DNA of 64,000 nt from Arthrobacter alpinus (GTDB taxonomy: Bacteria > Actinomycetota > Actinomycetes > Actinomycetales > Micrococcaceae), in contig NZ_FNTV01000001.1 of the NCBI RefSeq assembly GCF_900105965.1, positions 2,666,001-2,730,000 of the forward strand, read 5' to 3'. The position numbers and the translations under genes were made by a program. Every line of letters begins with the position of its first letter. Positions within the stretch are counted from its first letter, which is position 1. Below the pieces are notes generated by a model. That model did no database searches, was not told where the DNA came from, and was given only the letters and a program-made list of their open reading frames with translations. Shown here piece by piece: positions 1 to 8,414 of the stretch.

Positions 1-829
1 TCTGTTGGATGACCGCGAGTCCGATCCCCACCATGAAGATCCGCCGGAGCCAGGGAATTCCGAGGTCCTTCCAGGAGCCCATCTTGGACTTGTAGTCCTC
101 CACGGCCATGGCTTTGACTTCCTCGAATTCCGCCCGGGCCTCGGTCTGGGACCGGATCCGTTGCAGGACGCTGAGCGTCTCGCCGAAGCTGCCCATGGAG
201 GCCAGCCAGCGTGGGCTTTCGGGCATGAAGTTCATGCCGATCCACAGTGCGATGGCGGGGAGGGTGGCAATGACCAGCATCCAGCGCCAGATTCCGCCTG
301 CTTCGCCGAACGTGTTTCCCAGGTAGGCGTTGAAGATGAAGGCCAGCAGCTGCCCGGTGACGATCATCAGTTCGTTCTGCGTCACGATCCGGCCGCGTCG
401 GGCGCTGGGTGAAACCTCGGCGAGGTACACCGGCACGGTCACCGAAGCGCCACCCACGGCAAGTCCCAACACAAAGCGGGCAGCGATCATCACTTCGGTG
501 CTCGGCGCGAAGGTGCAGGACAGTGTTCCCAAAAGGAAGATGACGGCCAGGACCATGATCATCTTGCGGCGGCCGTGGCTGTCCGCGAGGCGGCCGCCAA
601 ACAGGGCGCCGAAGGCGGCACCGAAGAGCAGTGAGGATGTCACCAGCCCCTCGGTCAGCGGCGTGAGGCCCAGGTCCTCCTGCATGTACGGCAACGCGCC
701 GTTGATGACTCCGGTGTCGTAGCCGAAGAGAAGTCCACCGAACGTCGAAATGATGGTTACGGTGCGCAGCGCCCGCTTGTGATTGACCGGCGGTTTGCCG
801 GCGACGTCGTTCGGCAGCGACGCGGTCAT
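1..829 (-). CDS. iolT: Sugar-porter MFS transporter, probable myo-inositol importer (3' end outside window)
   Basis: This is a membrane symporter of the sugar porter family; only the first 276 residues are visible because the gene runs off the left edge. The N-terminus carries the family motif GGLLFGYDTG at residues 31-40. The loop 2-3 motif GRLADSHGRRK is at 79-89, and PESPRWL is at 203-209, after helix 6. The ATG overlaps the stop of the upstream iolH gene by four bases (ATGA), so it is the last visible gene of the inositol operon. Family membership is clear. The inositol substrate is inferred from the operon, and another polyol or sugar is possible. Confidence 0.85.
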   Translation of the reverse strand, partial: MTASLPNDVAGKPPVNHKRALRTVTIISTFGGLLFGYDTGVINGALPYMQEDLGLTPLTEGLVTSSLLFGAAFGALFGGRLADSHGRRKMIMVLAVIFLLGTLSCTFAPSTEVMIAARFVLGLAVGGASVTVPVYLAEVSPSARRGRIVTQNELMIVTGQLLAFIFNAYLGNTFGEAGGIWRWMLVIATLPAIALWIGMNFMPESPRWLASMGSFGETLSVLQRIRSQTEARAEFEEVKAMAVEDYKSKMGSWKDLGIPWLRRIFMVGIGLAVIQQ

Positions 830-1701
830 GCGCTGACCTTCTGCACGTACTGCTTTATGGTGTCCAGCTGGTACCGGCAGACTTCTTCGGCGTTGTCATC
901 CTCTGCGAAAACGCTCGAGACCATCACGGAATCTTCACGGTCCAGGAATCCGATTTCTTGCAGGCCGCCGAAGAACTCGTCCCAGTTGACGTCGCCGTCG
1001 CCGATCTTGAGGTGCTGGTGGACGCGGACGGGGTTGCCGGGCGGGTTGGTGATGTAGCGCAGGCCGTGCGAGGCGTGGTGGTCCATGGTGTCTGAGACGT
1101 GGACCAGGCGGAGCTTGTCTCCCGCTGCCCTCATGATGTCCAGGGGCGCGTTTTTCATGTGGAAGCTGTGCGAGGCCACGTAGACCAGGCCCACGTTTTT
1201 GGAGTTCAGGCCCCGGATGACACGGATGGCGGCGAGCCCTTCTTCGACGAAGTCGTCCGGGTGGGGATCGATCAGCAGGTCGATGCCTTCGCGTTCGATG
1301 ATGGGCAGCAGCTCTTCCATGGAGCGGTAGAAGGCACGCTCTGACTCTTCGGCCTTCTCCGGGCGGCCGCTGAATTCGGTGTTCATGGTGTTGACTCCCA
1401 AGTCCACGGCAATCTGGATGGCGCGCTTCCAGTAGCGGACGGCAGCTTCGCGGGCGTCCTCGTCCGGTCCGGACCAGCGCAGCACGGGCAGGACGGAGGC
1501 GATCTCAATCCCGGCGTCCCGGCAGGCTTTGTTGAGCTGAACCACCAGTTCGTCGTCGGCCTTGGGGTGGTTGTAGAACGGGATGACGTCTGCGTGCGGG
1601 GTCAGCTGGAGGTACTTGTAACCGAGGTCGGCGGCCACGCGCGGAAATTCCAGCACGCTGTGGCTGTGGTGGAACGGGGTGGGGTCCAAGGCGATTTTCA
1701 T
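826..1701 (-). CDS. iolH: Sugar phosphate isomerase/epimerase-like TIM barrel, IolH type
   Basis: The 291-residue product belongs to the AP-endonuclease-2/xylose-isomerase-like TIM barrel family. It starts MKIALDPTPFHH and contains acidic and histidine-rich strands (LLIDPHPDD, LVHVSDTMDHH) that suit divalent metal binding. IolH proteins of actinobacterial and Bacillus inositol operons have this size and setting, but their reaction is not firmly established. The ATG at 1701 was chosen over an in-frame extension because AAAGGAG lies just upstream of it. The gene sits 83 bases after iolG and overlaps the transporter start. Confidence 0.8.
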   Translation of the reverse strand: MKIALDPTPFHHSHSVLEFPRVAADLGYKYLQLTPHADVIPFYNHPKADDELVVQLNKACRDAGIEIASVLPVLRWSGPDEDAREAAVRYWKRAIQIAVDLGVNTMNTEFSGRPEKAEESERAFYRSMEELLPIIEREGIDLLIDPHPDDFVEEGLAAIRVIRGLNSKNVGLVYVASHSFHMKNAPLDIMRAAGDKLRLVHVSDTMDHHASHGLRYITNPPGNPVRVHQHLKIGDGDVNWDEFFGGLQEIGFLDREDSVMVSSVFAEDDNAEEVCRYQLDTIKQYVQKVSA

Positions 1702-1784
1702 GGTCACTCCTTTGTGGTTTGGAAAACTTCGATGGCGCGTGCACAGAAGGCGGCCTGCTTCCGAGATGCCGCCTTCTGTGGCTG

Positions 1785-2798
1785 CTAGTTGTACAGGTCC
1801 GGCTTGGTGTTGAGCTGGACCGCGACCTTTTCGCCCGACTTCTGGGCCTCGACTCCGGCCTCGCAGCAGGCTGCGGTGGCGTAGCCGTCCCAAGCGGTGG
1901 GCCCACCGATTTCGCCGCGGCGAGCGGCGTCAATCCAGGACTGGATCTCGACGTCGTACGCCGCCCCGAACCGTTCCTCGAAGCCGGGCGTTATGTGCCC
2001 GCCCCAGCGGCCGGCGGACTGGATGTACGGGCCGGCGTCGTTGCCAATGCTCACGATGCCGTCTTCGAAGGATGCCTGTGTGGCCACCTGGTAGCCAAGC
2101 TTGGCGTTGACGTAGATCTCGACGTCGGCCAGGACACCGGATTCGGTTTCGAGCAGGACGTGCTGGGGATCGTGCTGTCCAGCCGGAGCGTTCTTCGTGG
2201 CTTTGCCCAGACGGACCTGCACCGAAGTGATTTCTTCGCCGGTGAAGAAGCGTATGGCGTCAAATTCGTGTACCACGGAGTCATTGATGAGCATCTCGTT
2301 GGTGAAGCCTGCGGGGGTGCTCGGATTGCGGTGCTGGTGGTGCAGCATGAGCAGCTCGCCGAGTTCGTTGTCACGGATCACGGAGCCCAGGGCGGCGTAT
2401 TCGGCATCGAAGCGGCGCATGAAGCCAACCTGGATACGCTTGTGGCCCAGCGCAGTCTCAGCCTGCACAACTTTCCAGGCGCTCTCGGCATCCGGGGTGA
2501 GCGGCTTTTCGCAGAGGATCGGGAAGTCCTTCTCGAGCGCCTGGTAGAGGATTTCCTCGTGCAGGAATCCGGGGGTGGCGATCAGGACCGCGTTGACATC
2601 GCCGTTGTTGAGGGCTTCCTCGGCGCTGGCGAGTGCCACGGCGCCGTCGATCCCTTCGATGGCGGCCTGCGCCCGGGCGAGATCGACGTCGACGACGGCG
2701 GCAACTTCGGCTCCGTGCATGCGGGTGCTGAGCCTCTTGATGTGGTCGGCGCCCATGCGCCCTGCGCCGATGACGGCAACGCGGAGAATATCAGTCAT
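1785..2798 (-). CDS. iolG: Inositol 2-dehydrogenase (Gfo/Idh/MocA family)
   Basis: This NAD-dependent dehydrogenase oxidises myo-inositol to 2-keto-myo-inositol, the first step of inositol breakdown. The 337-residue protein opens with a Rossmann fold (GAGRMG at 11-16). It carries the CEKPLTP segment with Lys98, plus Asp173 and His177, spaced like the catalytic Lys-Asp-His set known for Bacillus IolG. Length matches the family. The ATG at 2798 is preceded by AAAGGA. It lies between the iolE-like and iolH genes on the same strand. A related scyllo-inositol dehydrogenase activity cannot be excluded from sequence alone. Confidence 0.88.
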   Translation of the reverse strand: MTDILRVAVIGAGRMGADHIKRLSTRMHGAEVAAVVDVDLARAQAAIEGIDGAVALASAEEALNNGDVNAVLIATPGFLHEEILYQALEKDFPILCEKPLTPDAESAWKVVQAETALGHKRIQVGFMRRFDAEYAALGSVIRDNELGELLMLHHQHRNPSTPAGFTNEMLINDSVVHEFDAIRFFTGEEITSVQVRLGKATKNAPAGQHDPQHVLLETESGVLADVEIYVNAKLGYQVATQASFEDGIVSIGNDAGPYIQSAGRWGGHITPGFEERFGAAYDVEIQSWIDAARRGEIGGPTAWDGYATAACCEAGVEAQKSGEKVAVQLNTKPDLYN

Positions 2799-2826
2799 TG
2801 TTTTTGTCCTTTGGGTATCAGTAAAG

Positions 2827-3738
2827 CTAGTTGACAACGGTGCGGGAGCCGCACGACAGCAGGTAGTTGCGGGTGCGCTTGGCAATGGGCATGGGGACGT
2901 CGAAGGCCACCGGGTACATGTCTTGTTCCACGATGCCGAAGATGGGCCGGTTGAGGGCTTCGACGGCTTCGATGACGGCGCGCAGGTCCGGGAGGCCGTT
3001 CGGTGGTTCCGTCATGACGCCGGCCAGGTTGGCCGCTGCCCAGGTCATGCTTTCCTCGTTGACCTTCTTCAGGATCTCCGGGTTGATCTGTTTCAGGTGC
3101 AGGTAGCCGATCCGGTCTGGGTGATTCTTGATGAGTTCCAGGCTGTTGGCGCCACAGTATTCGGCATGGCCGGTGTCCAGGCAAAGGTTCAAGTACTTGG
3201 GATCAGTGGCCGCGAGGAGGCGCTCGATGTCCGCCTGCGCACCCACATGCGAGTCTGCGTGGGAGTGGAACTGCTGCTTCAGGCCGAAGTCCTCCAACAG
3301 GACCTTGCCCAAGCGGTTGTGGCCGGCAAAGAGATCACTCCAGGCCCCTTCGGTGAGCTGCCCGCTTTCCACGGCTTCGCCGGTCACATCGTCTCGCCAC
3401 ATGGCCGGAATGACCACGATGTGCTCGCCGCCCATGGCCGCCGTGAGCTCGGCAACCTGCCGTGCCGGTTCCCAGGCGGTTTCCCACTGGTCAAGCCCGC
3501 GGTGGAATGCGGTGAAAACCGTTCCAGCCGTGATCTTCAAGTCACGCTGCTTGAGTTCTTCGGCCAGCCGGGTGGGATCCGTGGGCAGGTAACCGTAGGG
3601 TCCCAGCTCAATCCACTTGTAGCCGGACTCGGCCACTTCGTCGAGGAACCGCTCCCACGGGGTCTGCTTCGGGTCATCCGGAAACCAGACACCCCAGGAG
3701 TCCGGGGCCGTGCCGATAATGAGTTTGTTCTCTGTCAT
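2827..3738 (-). CDS. iolE: Inosose dehydratase/isomerase-like TIM barrel protein (IolE/IolI type)
   Basis: The 303-residue protein is a second TIM-barrel isomerase/epimerase-like enzyme. Its N-terminus GTAPDSWGVWF resembles the start of inosose dehydratases. The internal blocks QFHSHADSH, CLDTGHAEY and YLHLKQ supply the His, Asp and Glu residues typical of metal binding in this fold. IolE dehydrates 2-keto-myo-inositol to the dione used by IolD. Because IolI isomerases share the fold, the exact step is inferred from the operon. An ATG at 3738 follows AGGAGT. It is separated from iolA by the 3774-3941 repeat tract. Confidence 0.75.
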   Translation of the reverse strand: MTENKLIIGTAPDSWGVWFPDDPKQTPWERFLDEVAESGYKWIELGPYGYLPTDPTRLAEELKQRDLKITAGTVFTAFHRGLDQWETAWEPARQVAELTAAMGGEHIVVIPAMWRDDVTGEAVESGQLTEGAWSDLFAGHNRLGKVLLEDFGLKQQFHSHADSHVGAQADIERLLAATDPKYLNLCLDTGHAEYCGANSLELIKNHPDRIGYLHLKQINPEILKKVNEESMTWAAANLAGVMTEPPNGLPDLRAVIEAVEALNRPIFGIVEQDMYPVAFDVPMPIAKRTRNYLLSCGSRTVVN

Positions 3739-3773
3739 TGTTCACTCCTAAAGATGTGGGTGGCGATGGTTGA

Positions 3774-3941
3774 GCCCACAGCCGCGAGGGACCCGCTGCG
3801 AGCTTGCGAGCGGTTGGGCGGTTGGGTGGGCCCACGCCGCCAGGGTTCCCTGGCCGAGCTTGCGAGCAGTGGGAGCGGTTGGTTGGGCCCACAGCCGCGA
3901 GGGACCCGCTGCGAGCTTGCGAGCAGTGGGAGCGGCTGGGG
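3774..3941. repeat. Three imperfect 55-57 bp tandem repeats between iolA and the iolE-like gene
   Basis: Three direct copies start at 3774, 3830 and 3887, each beginning GCCCAC and containing GAGCTTGCGAGC. Copies 1 and 3 are nearly the same, and copy 2 is the most divergent (AGGGTTCCCTGG in its middle). The tract begins one base past the iolA stop codon and ends 35 bases before the next start. The inner GCGAGCTTGC is a near-palindrome, so the transcript could fold. Function is unknown; an mRNA-processing or dispersed intergenic repeat is an inference. Confidence 0.85.
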
Positions 3942-3942
3942 A

Positions 3943-5454
3943 CTAGTTGGAGGGGAAGTTGTAGGAGGCGCCCGAGGCGTGAGTGGGCTCGGGCCAGCGG
4001 GACGTGACTACTTTGCCACGGGTGTAGAAGGACACACCTTCGGGGCCATAGATGTGCTTGTCGCCGAACAGTGACGCCTTCCAGCCACCGAAGGAGTGGA
4101 AGGCCACAGGTACGGGCAGGGGCACGTTGATGCCGATCATGCCCACATCCACGGAGCGCTGGAACTTGCGGGCATGGGCTCCTGAGGAGGTGAAGATGGC
4201 GGTGCCATTGCCGTAGGGGTTGGCGTTGATCAGGGCGATGCCGGCGTCCAGGTCCGCAACGCGGACAACCACGAGGACCGGTCCGAAGATTTCCTCGGTG
4301 TAGGCGGTCATTTCGGCCTTCACGTGGTCGATGACCGTGGGGCCAACCCAGAAGCCGTCCTCGTGTCCCGGGACCACCAGGTCGCGGCCGTCCACCACCA
4401 TGGCTGCTCCTGCGGCTTCGGCTTCGGTGACGATCCGGACGATGCGCTCCTTGGAGGCCGGGGTGATGACCGGGCCCATTTCGGCGTCGGGTTCGGTGCC
4501 GTTGTTGACCTTCACGGCCAGTGCGCGGTCTTGAACTTTTGTGACGAGCAGGTCGGCGGCGTCGCCTACGGCTACGGCTACGGAGATGGCCATGCAGCGT
4601 TCGCCGGCGGAGCCGAAGGCGGCTGCGGCGAGGTGGTCCGCGGCGTTGTCGAGGTCGGCGTCGGGCATGATGATGGCGTGGTTCTTCGCGCCACCCAAGG
4701 CTTGGACACGCTTGCCGTGCTTGGTGGCGGTTTCGTGGACGTACTTGGCGATCGGGGTGGAGCCTACGAAGGAGATGCCGTCCACGTCTGGGTGCGTCAA
4801 CAGGCCTTCGACTGTTTCCTTGTCGCCGTGCAGAACCTGGAATACGCCGTCGGGCAGGCCTGCCTGCTTCCACAGTTTGGCCAGCAGCATCGAGGCGGAG
4901 GGGTCACGCTCGGAGGGCTTGAGGATGAACGCGTTGCCGGTGGCGATGGCCATCGGAGCCATCCACAGCGGCACCATGACCGGGAAGTTGAACGGGGTGA
5001 TGCCGGCGACCACGCCGAGCGGCTCCCGGAAGGAGTACACGTCGATGCCGGTGGAGACCTGGTCGGAGTAGTCGCCCTTGAGGAGTGTCGGGATGCCGCA
5101 GGCGAATTCGATGACTTCAAGGCCTCGGCCAATCTCTCCCTTGGCGTCGGAGAGCACCTTGCCGTGCTCTGCCGTGATCAGTTCGGCGAGCTCGTCGACG
5201 TGGGCGGCAACGAGTTCACGGAATTTGAACAGCACGCCGGTGCGCTTGGCCAGGGAAATATCGCCCCAGGAGTCTGCGGCGGCGCGGGCGGCGGCGACTG
5301 TGGCGTTCAGATCCTCCCGGTTGGCCAGCCGCAATTCTGCGGAGATGGCACCGGTGGCCGGGTTGTAGACGGGCTGGGTGCGCGTACCAGCGCCTGCGGT
5401 TTCGGCACCGTTGATGAAGTGGTTGATGGTGGTTGTGAGGGTCGTCGTTGACAT
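3943..5454 (-). CDS. iolA: CoA-acylating methylmalonate-semialdehyde dehydrogenase
   Basis: The 503-residue aldehyde dehydrogenase converts malonate or methylmalonate semialdehyde to acetyl-CoA or propionyl-CoA and CO2, the last step of inositol breakdown. It shows TPFNFP at 153-158, LKPSERDP at 178-185 and the catalytic cysteine Cys287 in GSAGERCMA. The usual aldehyde-dehydrogenase ELGG block reads ALGGAKNH here, as is known for the CoA-acylating mmsA/iolA branch. The ATG at 5454 follows AAGGAAG. It is the fourth gene of the operon and lies 53 bases after iolD. Confidence 0.92.
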   Translation of the reverse strand: MSTTTLTTTINHFINGAETAGAGTRTQPVYNPATGAISAELRLANREDLNATVAAARAAADSWGDISLAKRTGVLFKFRELVAAHVDELAELITAEHGKVLSDAKGEIGRGLEVIEFACGIPTLLKGDYSDQVSTGIDVYSFREPLGVVAGITPFNFPVMVPLWMAPMAIATGNAFILKPSERDPSASMLLAKLWKQAGLPDGVFQVLHGDKETVEGLLTHPDVDGISFVGSTPIAKYVHETATKHGKRVQALGGAKNHAIIMPDADLDNAADHLAAAAFGSAGERCMAISVAVAVGDAADLLVTKVQDRALAVKVNNGTEPDAEMGPVITPASKERIVRIVTEAEAAGAAMVVDGRDLVVPGHEDGFWVGPTVIDHVKAEMTAYTEEIFGPVLVVVRVADLDAGIALINANPYGNGTAIFTSSGAHARKFQRSVDVGMIGINVPLPVPVAFHSFGGWKASLFGDKHIYGPEGVSFYTRGKVVTSRWPEPTHASGASYNFPSN

Positions 5455-5507
5455 GGTGTTGGACTTCCTTGGTGTGTGGGTGTTTGTGGGCTGGGGCTGA
5501 TGCGGGC

Positions 5508-7472
5508 TCAGCCGAGCAGTTTGCGCTGGCGGTTCTTGTGGTCGCTGTAGGTTTTGAAGGCCTGCTGTGTGGAGTCGAGCTCGGAGACCTGGGAGACGGG
5601 GACGTCCCACCAGGATTCGGAGCTCGGTGCGTCCAGCAGGGGGTCGGACTCAACGTGGATCAGGATGGGCCCGCTGCGTTCGGGCGCGGCCTTGGCATCC
5701 CTGATGGCCTGCTCGAGTTCGGCGATGGTGTTCTCCCCCGGTTCGATCCGGATCACCTTCACACCGAGGCTTTCGGCGTTCAGGGCCAGGTCCACCGGGA
5801 GGGTTTCGCCTTCGTCGAAGCTGTGCTCCTCTTCGTTCAGGGCCCGGTACTGGGTGCCGAAACGCTGCGAACCGAGGGATTCGGAGAGGGATCCGATGGA
5901 GGCGTAGCCGTGGTTCTGGATCAGCACCACGATCAGTTTGATGCGTTCGGCGACGGCGGTGACCAGTTCAGTGTGCATCATCAGGTAGGAACCGTCCCCC
6001 ACCATGACCACCACGTCGCGCTGCTCGCCGCCGCGTGCAGCCTCAGCCAGTGCCGCGCGTTTGACGCCCAGCCCTCCGGGGATTTCGTAGCCCATGCAGG
6101 AGTACGCGTATTCCACGTGATAGCCGAACGGGTCGCGGACGCGCCACATCTTGTGGAGGTCCCCCGGCAGGGAGCCGGCAGCGCAAATGACAACGTCCTG
6201 CGCGTCCATGGCCCGGTTGGTGGCACCGATGATCTCGTTCTGGGCCGGCAGCGGGGTGAAGCGGGTATCAAAGGCTTCATCCACCGTGGCGTCCCAGCGC
6301 TTCTTCTCCGCGGCGATCTTGGTTTCGAGGTCCGCACCGACGCGGTAGCCGCCCATGGCCTGGTTCAGCTTGACCAGGGCCTTGCGGGCGTCGGCAACGA
6401 TGGGCAGCGCGGAGCCGTGCTTGTAGGCATCGATTGCGGCGACGTTGATGTTGATGAACCTCACCTCCGGGTTCTGGAACGCGGTGCGGGAGGCGGTGGT
6501 GAAGTCCTCGTAGCGGGTGCCGATGCCAATGATCAGGTCCGCGTCCGCCGCGATGGCGTTGGCCGCCGTCGTTCCCGTGGAACCGATGGCACCGAGGGAG
6601 AACTTGTGGTCCCACGGCAGGACGCCGACACCGGCCTGCGTGTTGCCCACCGGGATGCCCGTCAGCTCAGCAAAGACTGCGAGTTCCTCGTTGGCGTAGG
6701 CGTACAGGACGCCGCCGCCGGCGATGATCAGCGGGCGCTTCGCGGCACGGATGGCTTCGACGGCGCGGCGGATGTCCTCGTCGTCGGCCTCGGGGCGGCG
6801 GATGCGCCATTCGCGTTCGGCCAGGAACTCCTCAGGCACGTCGAAGGCCTCGGCCTGGACATCCTGTGGCAGCGAGATGGTGACCGCACCGGTTTCGGCC
6901 GGATCCGTCAGGACCCGCAGGCCGTGGTGGAACGCCGAGAACAACTGCTCCGGCCGGGAAACGCGGTCAAAGAACTTCGACAGTGGACGGAACGCGTCAT
7001 TGACGGTGATGTCGTAGGCGTAGGGCTGCTCGAGCTGCTGCAGGACCGGGTCCGCGGCACGGGTGGCGAAGGTGTCGCTGGGTAGCAGCAGCACCGGAAG
7101 GCGGTTGGTGGTGGCCAGTGCCGCACCGGTCAAAAGGTTCGATGATCCGGGCCCCACCGAGGTGCTGATGGCGAAGGTCTGGCGGCGGCGGGTGTGCCGG
7201 GCGTAGCCGACTGCCTGGTGCGCCTGGGCCTGCTCGTTGCGGCCTTGGTAGTACGGCATGATGGTCGGGTCCGCGGCCTGGTACTGCTTCAGCGCCTGCC
7301 CCACACCGGCAACGTTGCCGTGGCCGAAGATCCCAAATGTCCCCGGAATCAACCGCTCCCGAAAGTCAACGCCCCCGATGGAATCCACCGTGTACTGCCG
7401 GGAAAGGTACTCGACGACGGCCTGGGCCACCGTCATTCGGCGGGTTCCTGCTGCTGTGGTTCTAATCCCCAT
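5508..7472 (-). CDS. iolD: 3D-(3,5/4)-trihydroxycyclohexane-1,2-dione acylhydrolase (ThDP-dependent)
   Basis: The 654-residue protein belongs to the thiamine-diphosphate enzyme family and opens the inositol ring by hydrolysing the dione to 5-deoxyglucuronate. The N-terminal domain has IFGHGNVAGVGQAL and the glutamate-containing activation region. The C-terminal domain carries the ThDP-magnesium motif around MVGDGSYLMM and ends near residue 654, the usual family length. The ATG at 7472 has GGAG ten bases upstream; an internal Met13 (7436) is the alternative start. It follows the aldolase-like gene by six bases, so the two are probably translated from one message. Confidence 0.92.
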   Translation of the reverse strand: MGIRTTAAGTRRMTVAQAVVEYLSRQYTVDSIGGVDFRERLIPGTFGIFGHGNVAGVGQALKQYQAADPTIMPYYQGRNEQAQAHQAVGYARHTRRRQTFAISTSVGPGSSNLLTGAALATTNRLPVLLLPSDTFATRAADPVLQQLEQPYAYDITVNDAFRPLSKFFDRVSRPEQLFSAFHHGLRVLTDPAETGAVTISLPQDVQAEAFDVPEEFLAEREWRIRRPEADDEDIRRAVEAIRAAKRPLIIAGGGVLYAYANEELAVFAELTGIPVGNTQAGVGVLPWDHKFSLGAIGSTGTTAANAIAADADLIIGIGTRYEDFTTASRTAFQNPEVRFININVAAIDAYKHGSALPIVADARKALVKLNQAMGGYRVGADLETKIAAEKKRWDATVDEAFDTRFTPLPAQNEIIGATNRAMDAQDVVICAAGSLPGDLHKMWRVRDPFGYHVEYAYSCMGYEIPGGLGVKRAALAEAARGGEQRDVVVMVGDGSYLMMHTELVTAVAERIKLIVVLIQNHGYASIGSLSESLGSQRFGTQYRALNEEEHSFDEGETLPVDLALNAESLGVKVIRIEPGENTIAELEQAIRDAKAAPERSGPILIHVESDPLLDAPSSESWWDVPVSQVSELDSTQQAFKTYSDHKNRQRKLLG

Positions 7473-7478
7473 GGGATG

Positions 7479-8414
7479 CTACTCCGATGCTTCTGTGGTG
7501 TGGGTGAGCAGTGTGGCGGCGGTGGCCACGGCCCCGGCAACATCACCGTCGGCCGGGTACAACAGGGTCCGGCCCACAGTGAGGCCCTGGACCCCGGGCA
7601 GTGCCAGTGCGGCCTGCCAGCTGGCGAAGACCTCATCCTGGGTGCCTGCCGGGTCCCCGCCGAGGAGCACTGTGGGCATGGTGGTGGCAGCCATGACGCG
7701 TTCCATCTCTGCCACCACGGGCAGCTTCATCCAGGTGTAGGCGCTGGTGGAGCCCAGGCCCTGTGCGATGGCGATGGACTTGATGACAGCGTTGGTGGAC
7801 AGGTCGTTGCGGACCTTGCCGTTTTCGCGGACGGACAGGAACGGCTCCACCATGGCAATCAGCTTCCGCTCGGCGAGGGAGTCAATGGCCTTCGCTGTCG
7901 CTTCCAACAGTGACACGGTGTCCGGGTCGCCCAGGCAGATGCGGGTCAGCATCTTGCCGCCGTCGGCCCCCAGTGCCTGGAGTGCCGCTGCGGTGTGGCC
8001 TGTGAAGCGGTCATCAAATTCGTTGACCAGGCCGGCGAGGCCGCCACGGTTCATTGAACCGAAGACCAGCTTGCCTTCGAGGGCACCCAACAGCAACAGG
8101 TCATCCATGATGTCCGCGGAGGCGAGCACACCGTCCACGGCGGGATTTGCCAGGGCAATCTGCAGGCGGTCAAGCAGCTGCCGGCGATCGGCCATCGCGA
8201 CCGGATCATTGCCGACGACGAGTGAGCCACGGGCCGGGTGGTCGGCGGCGACGATGAAGTTCTGCCTGCCTGGTTTGAGCCCGGGGTGGCGGCGTCGCGC
8301 CTTGGCGGCACGGGCCACGGCGTCCGGGTCCTCCAAGCGGATGGTGCTCAGCTGGGCGTAGCGGCGCGGATCGTCATCCACCGAGATGCTGGCGGTTCCA
8401 AGATTGAGGCTCAT
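7479..8414 (-). CDS. Cgl0159-like (beta/alpha)8 aldolase-family protein in inositol operon
   Basis: The 311-residue protein resembles the class I aldolase-like family often annotated after Corynebacterium Cgl0159. Segments FIVAADHPARG, KLVFGSMNRGG, LIAMVEPFLS and VLLGGDPAGT fit successive strands of a TIM barrel. Its position between iolC and iolD suggests it splits 2-deoxy-5-keto-gluconate 6-phosphate into dihydroxyacetone phosphate and malonate semialdehyde, the step done by IolJ in Bacillus. That role is inferred from the operon. The ATG overlaps the iolC stop codon (ATGA at 8411-8414), indicating translational coupling. Confidence 0.75.
   Translation of the reverse strand: MSLNLGTASISVDDDPRRYAQLSTIRLEDPDAVARAAKARRRHPGLKPGRQNFIVAADHPARGSLVVGNDPVAMADRRQLLDRLQIALANPAVDGVLASADIMDDLLLLGALEGKLVFGSMNRGGLAGLVNEFDDRFTGHTAAALQALGADGGKMLTRICLGDPDTVSLLEATAKAIDSLAERKLIAMVEPFLSVRENGKVRNDLSTNAVIKSIAIAQGLGSTSAYTWMKLPVVAEMERVMAATTMPTVLLGGDPAGTQDEVFASWQAALALPGVQGLTVGRTLLYPADGDVAGAVATAATLLTHTTEASE

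Noticed and set aside
2575..4074. Plus-strand open frame of 499 codons
   Set aside because: It runs antisense to iolG and the iolE-like gene and then through the tandem repeat tract; composition and lack of any domain mark it as a shadow.
5448..7085. Long plus-strand open frame of 545 codons antisense to iolD and iolA
   Set aside because: It is a mirror frame of high-GC coding DNA, has no ribosome site, and its residues (Gly/Asp/Val-rich) match no family; the minus strand encodes clear IolD and IolA.
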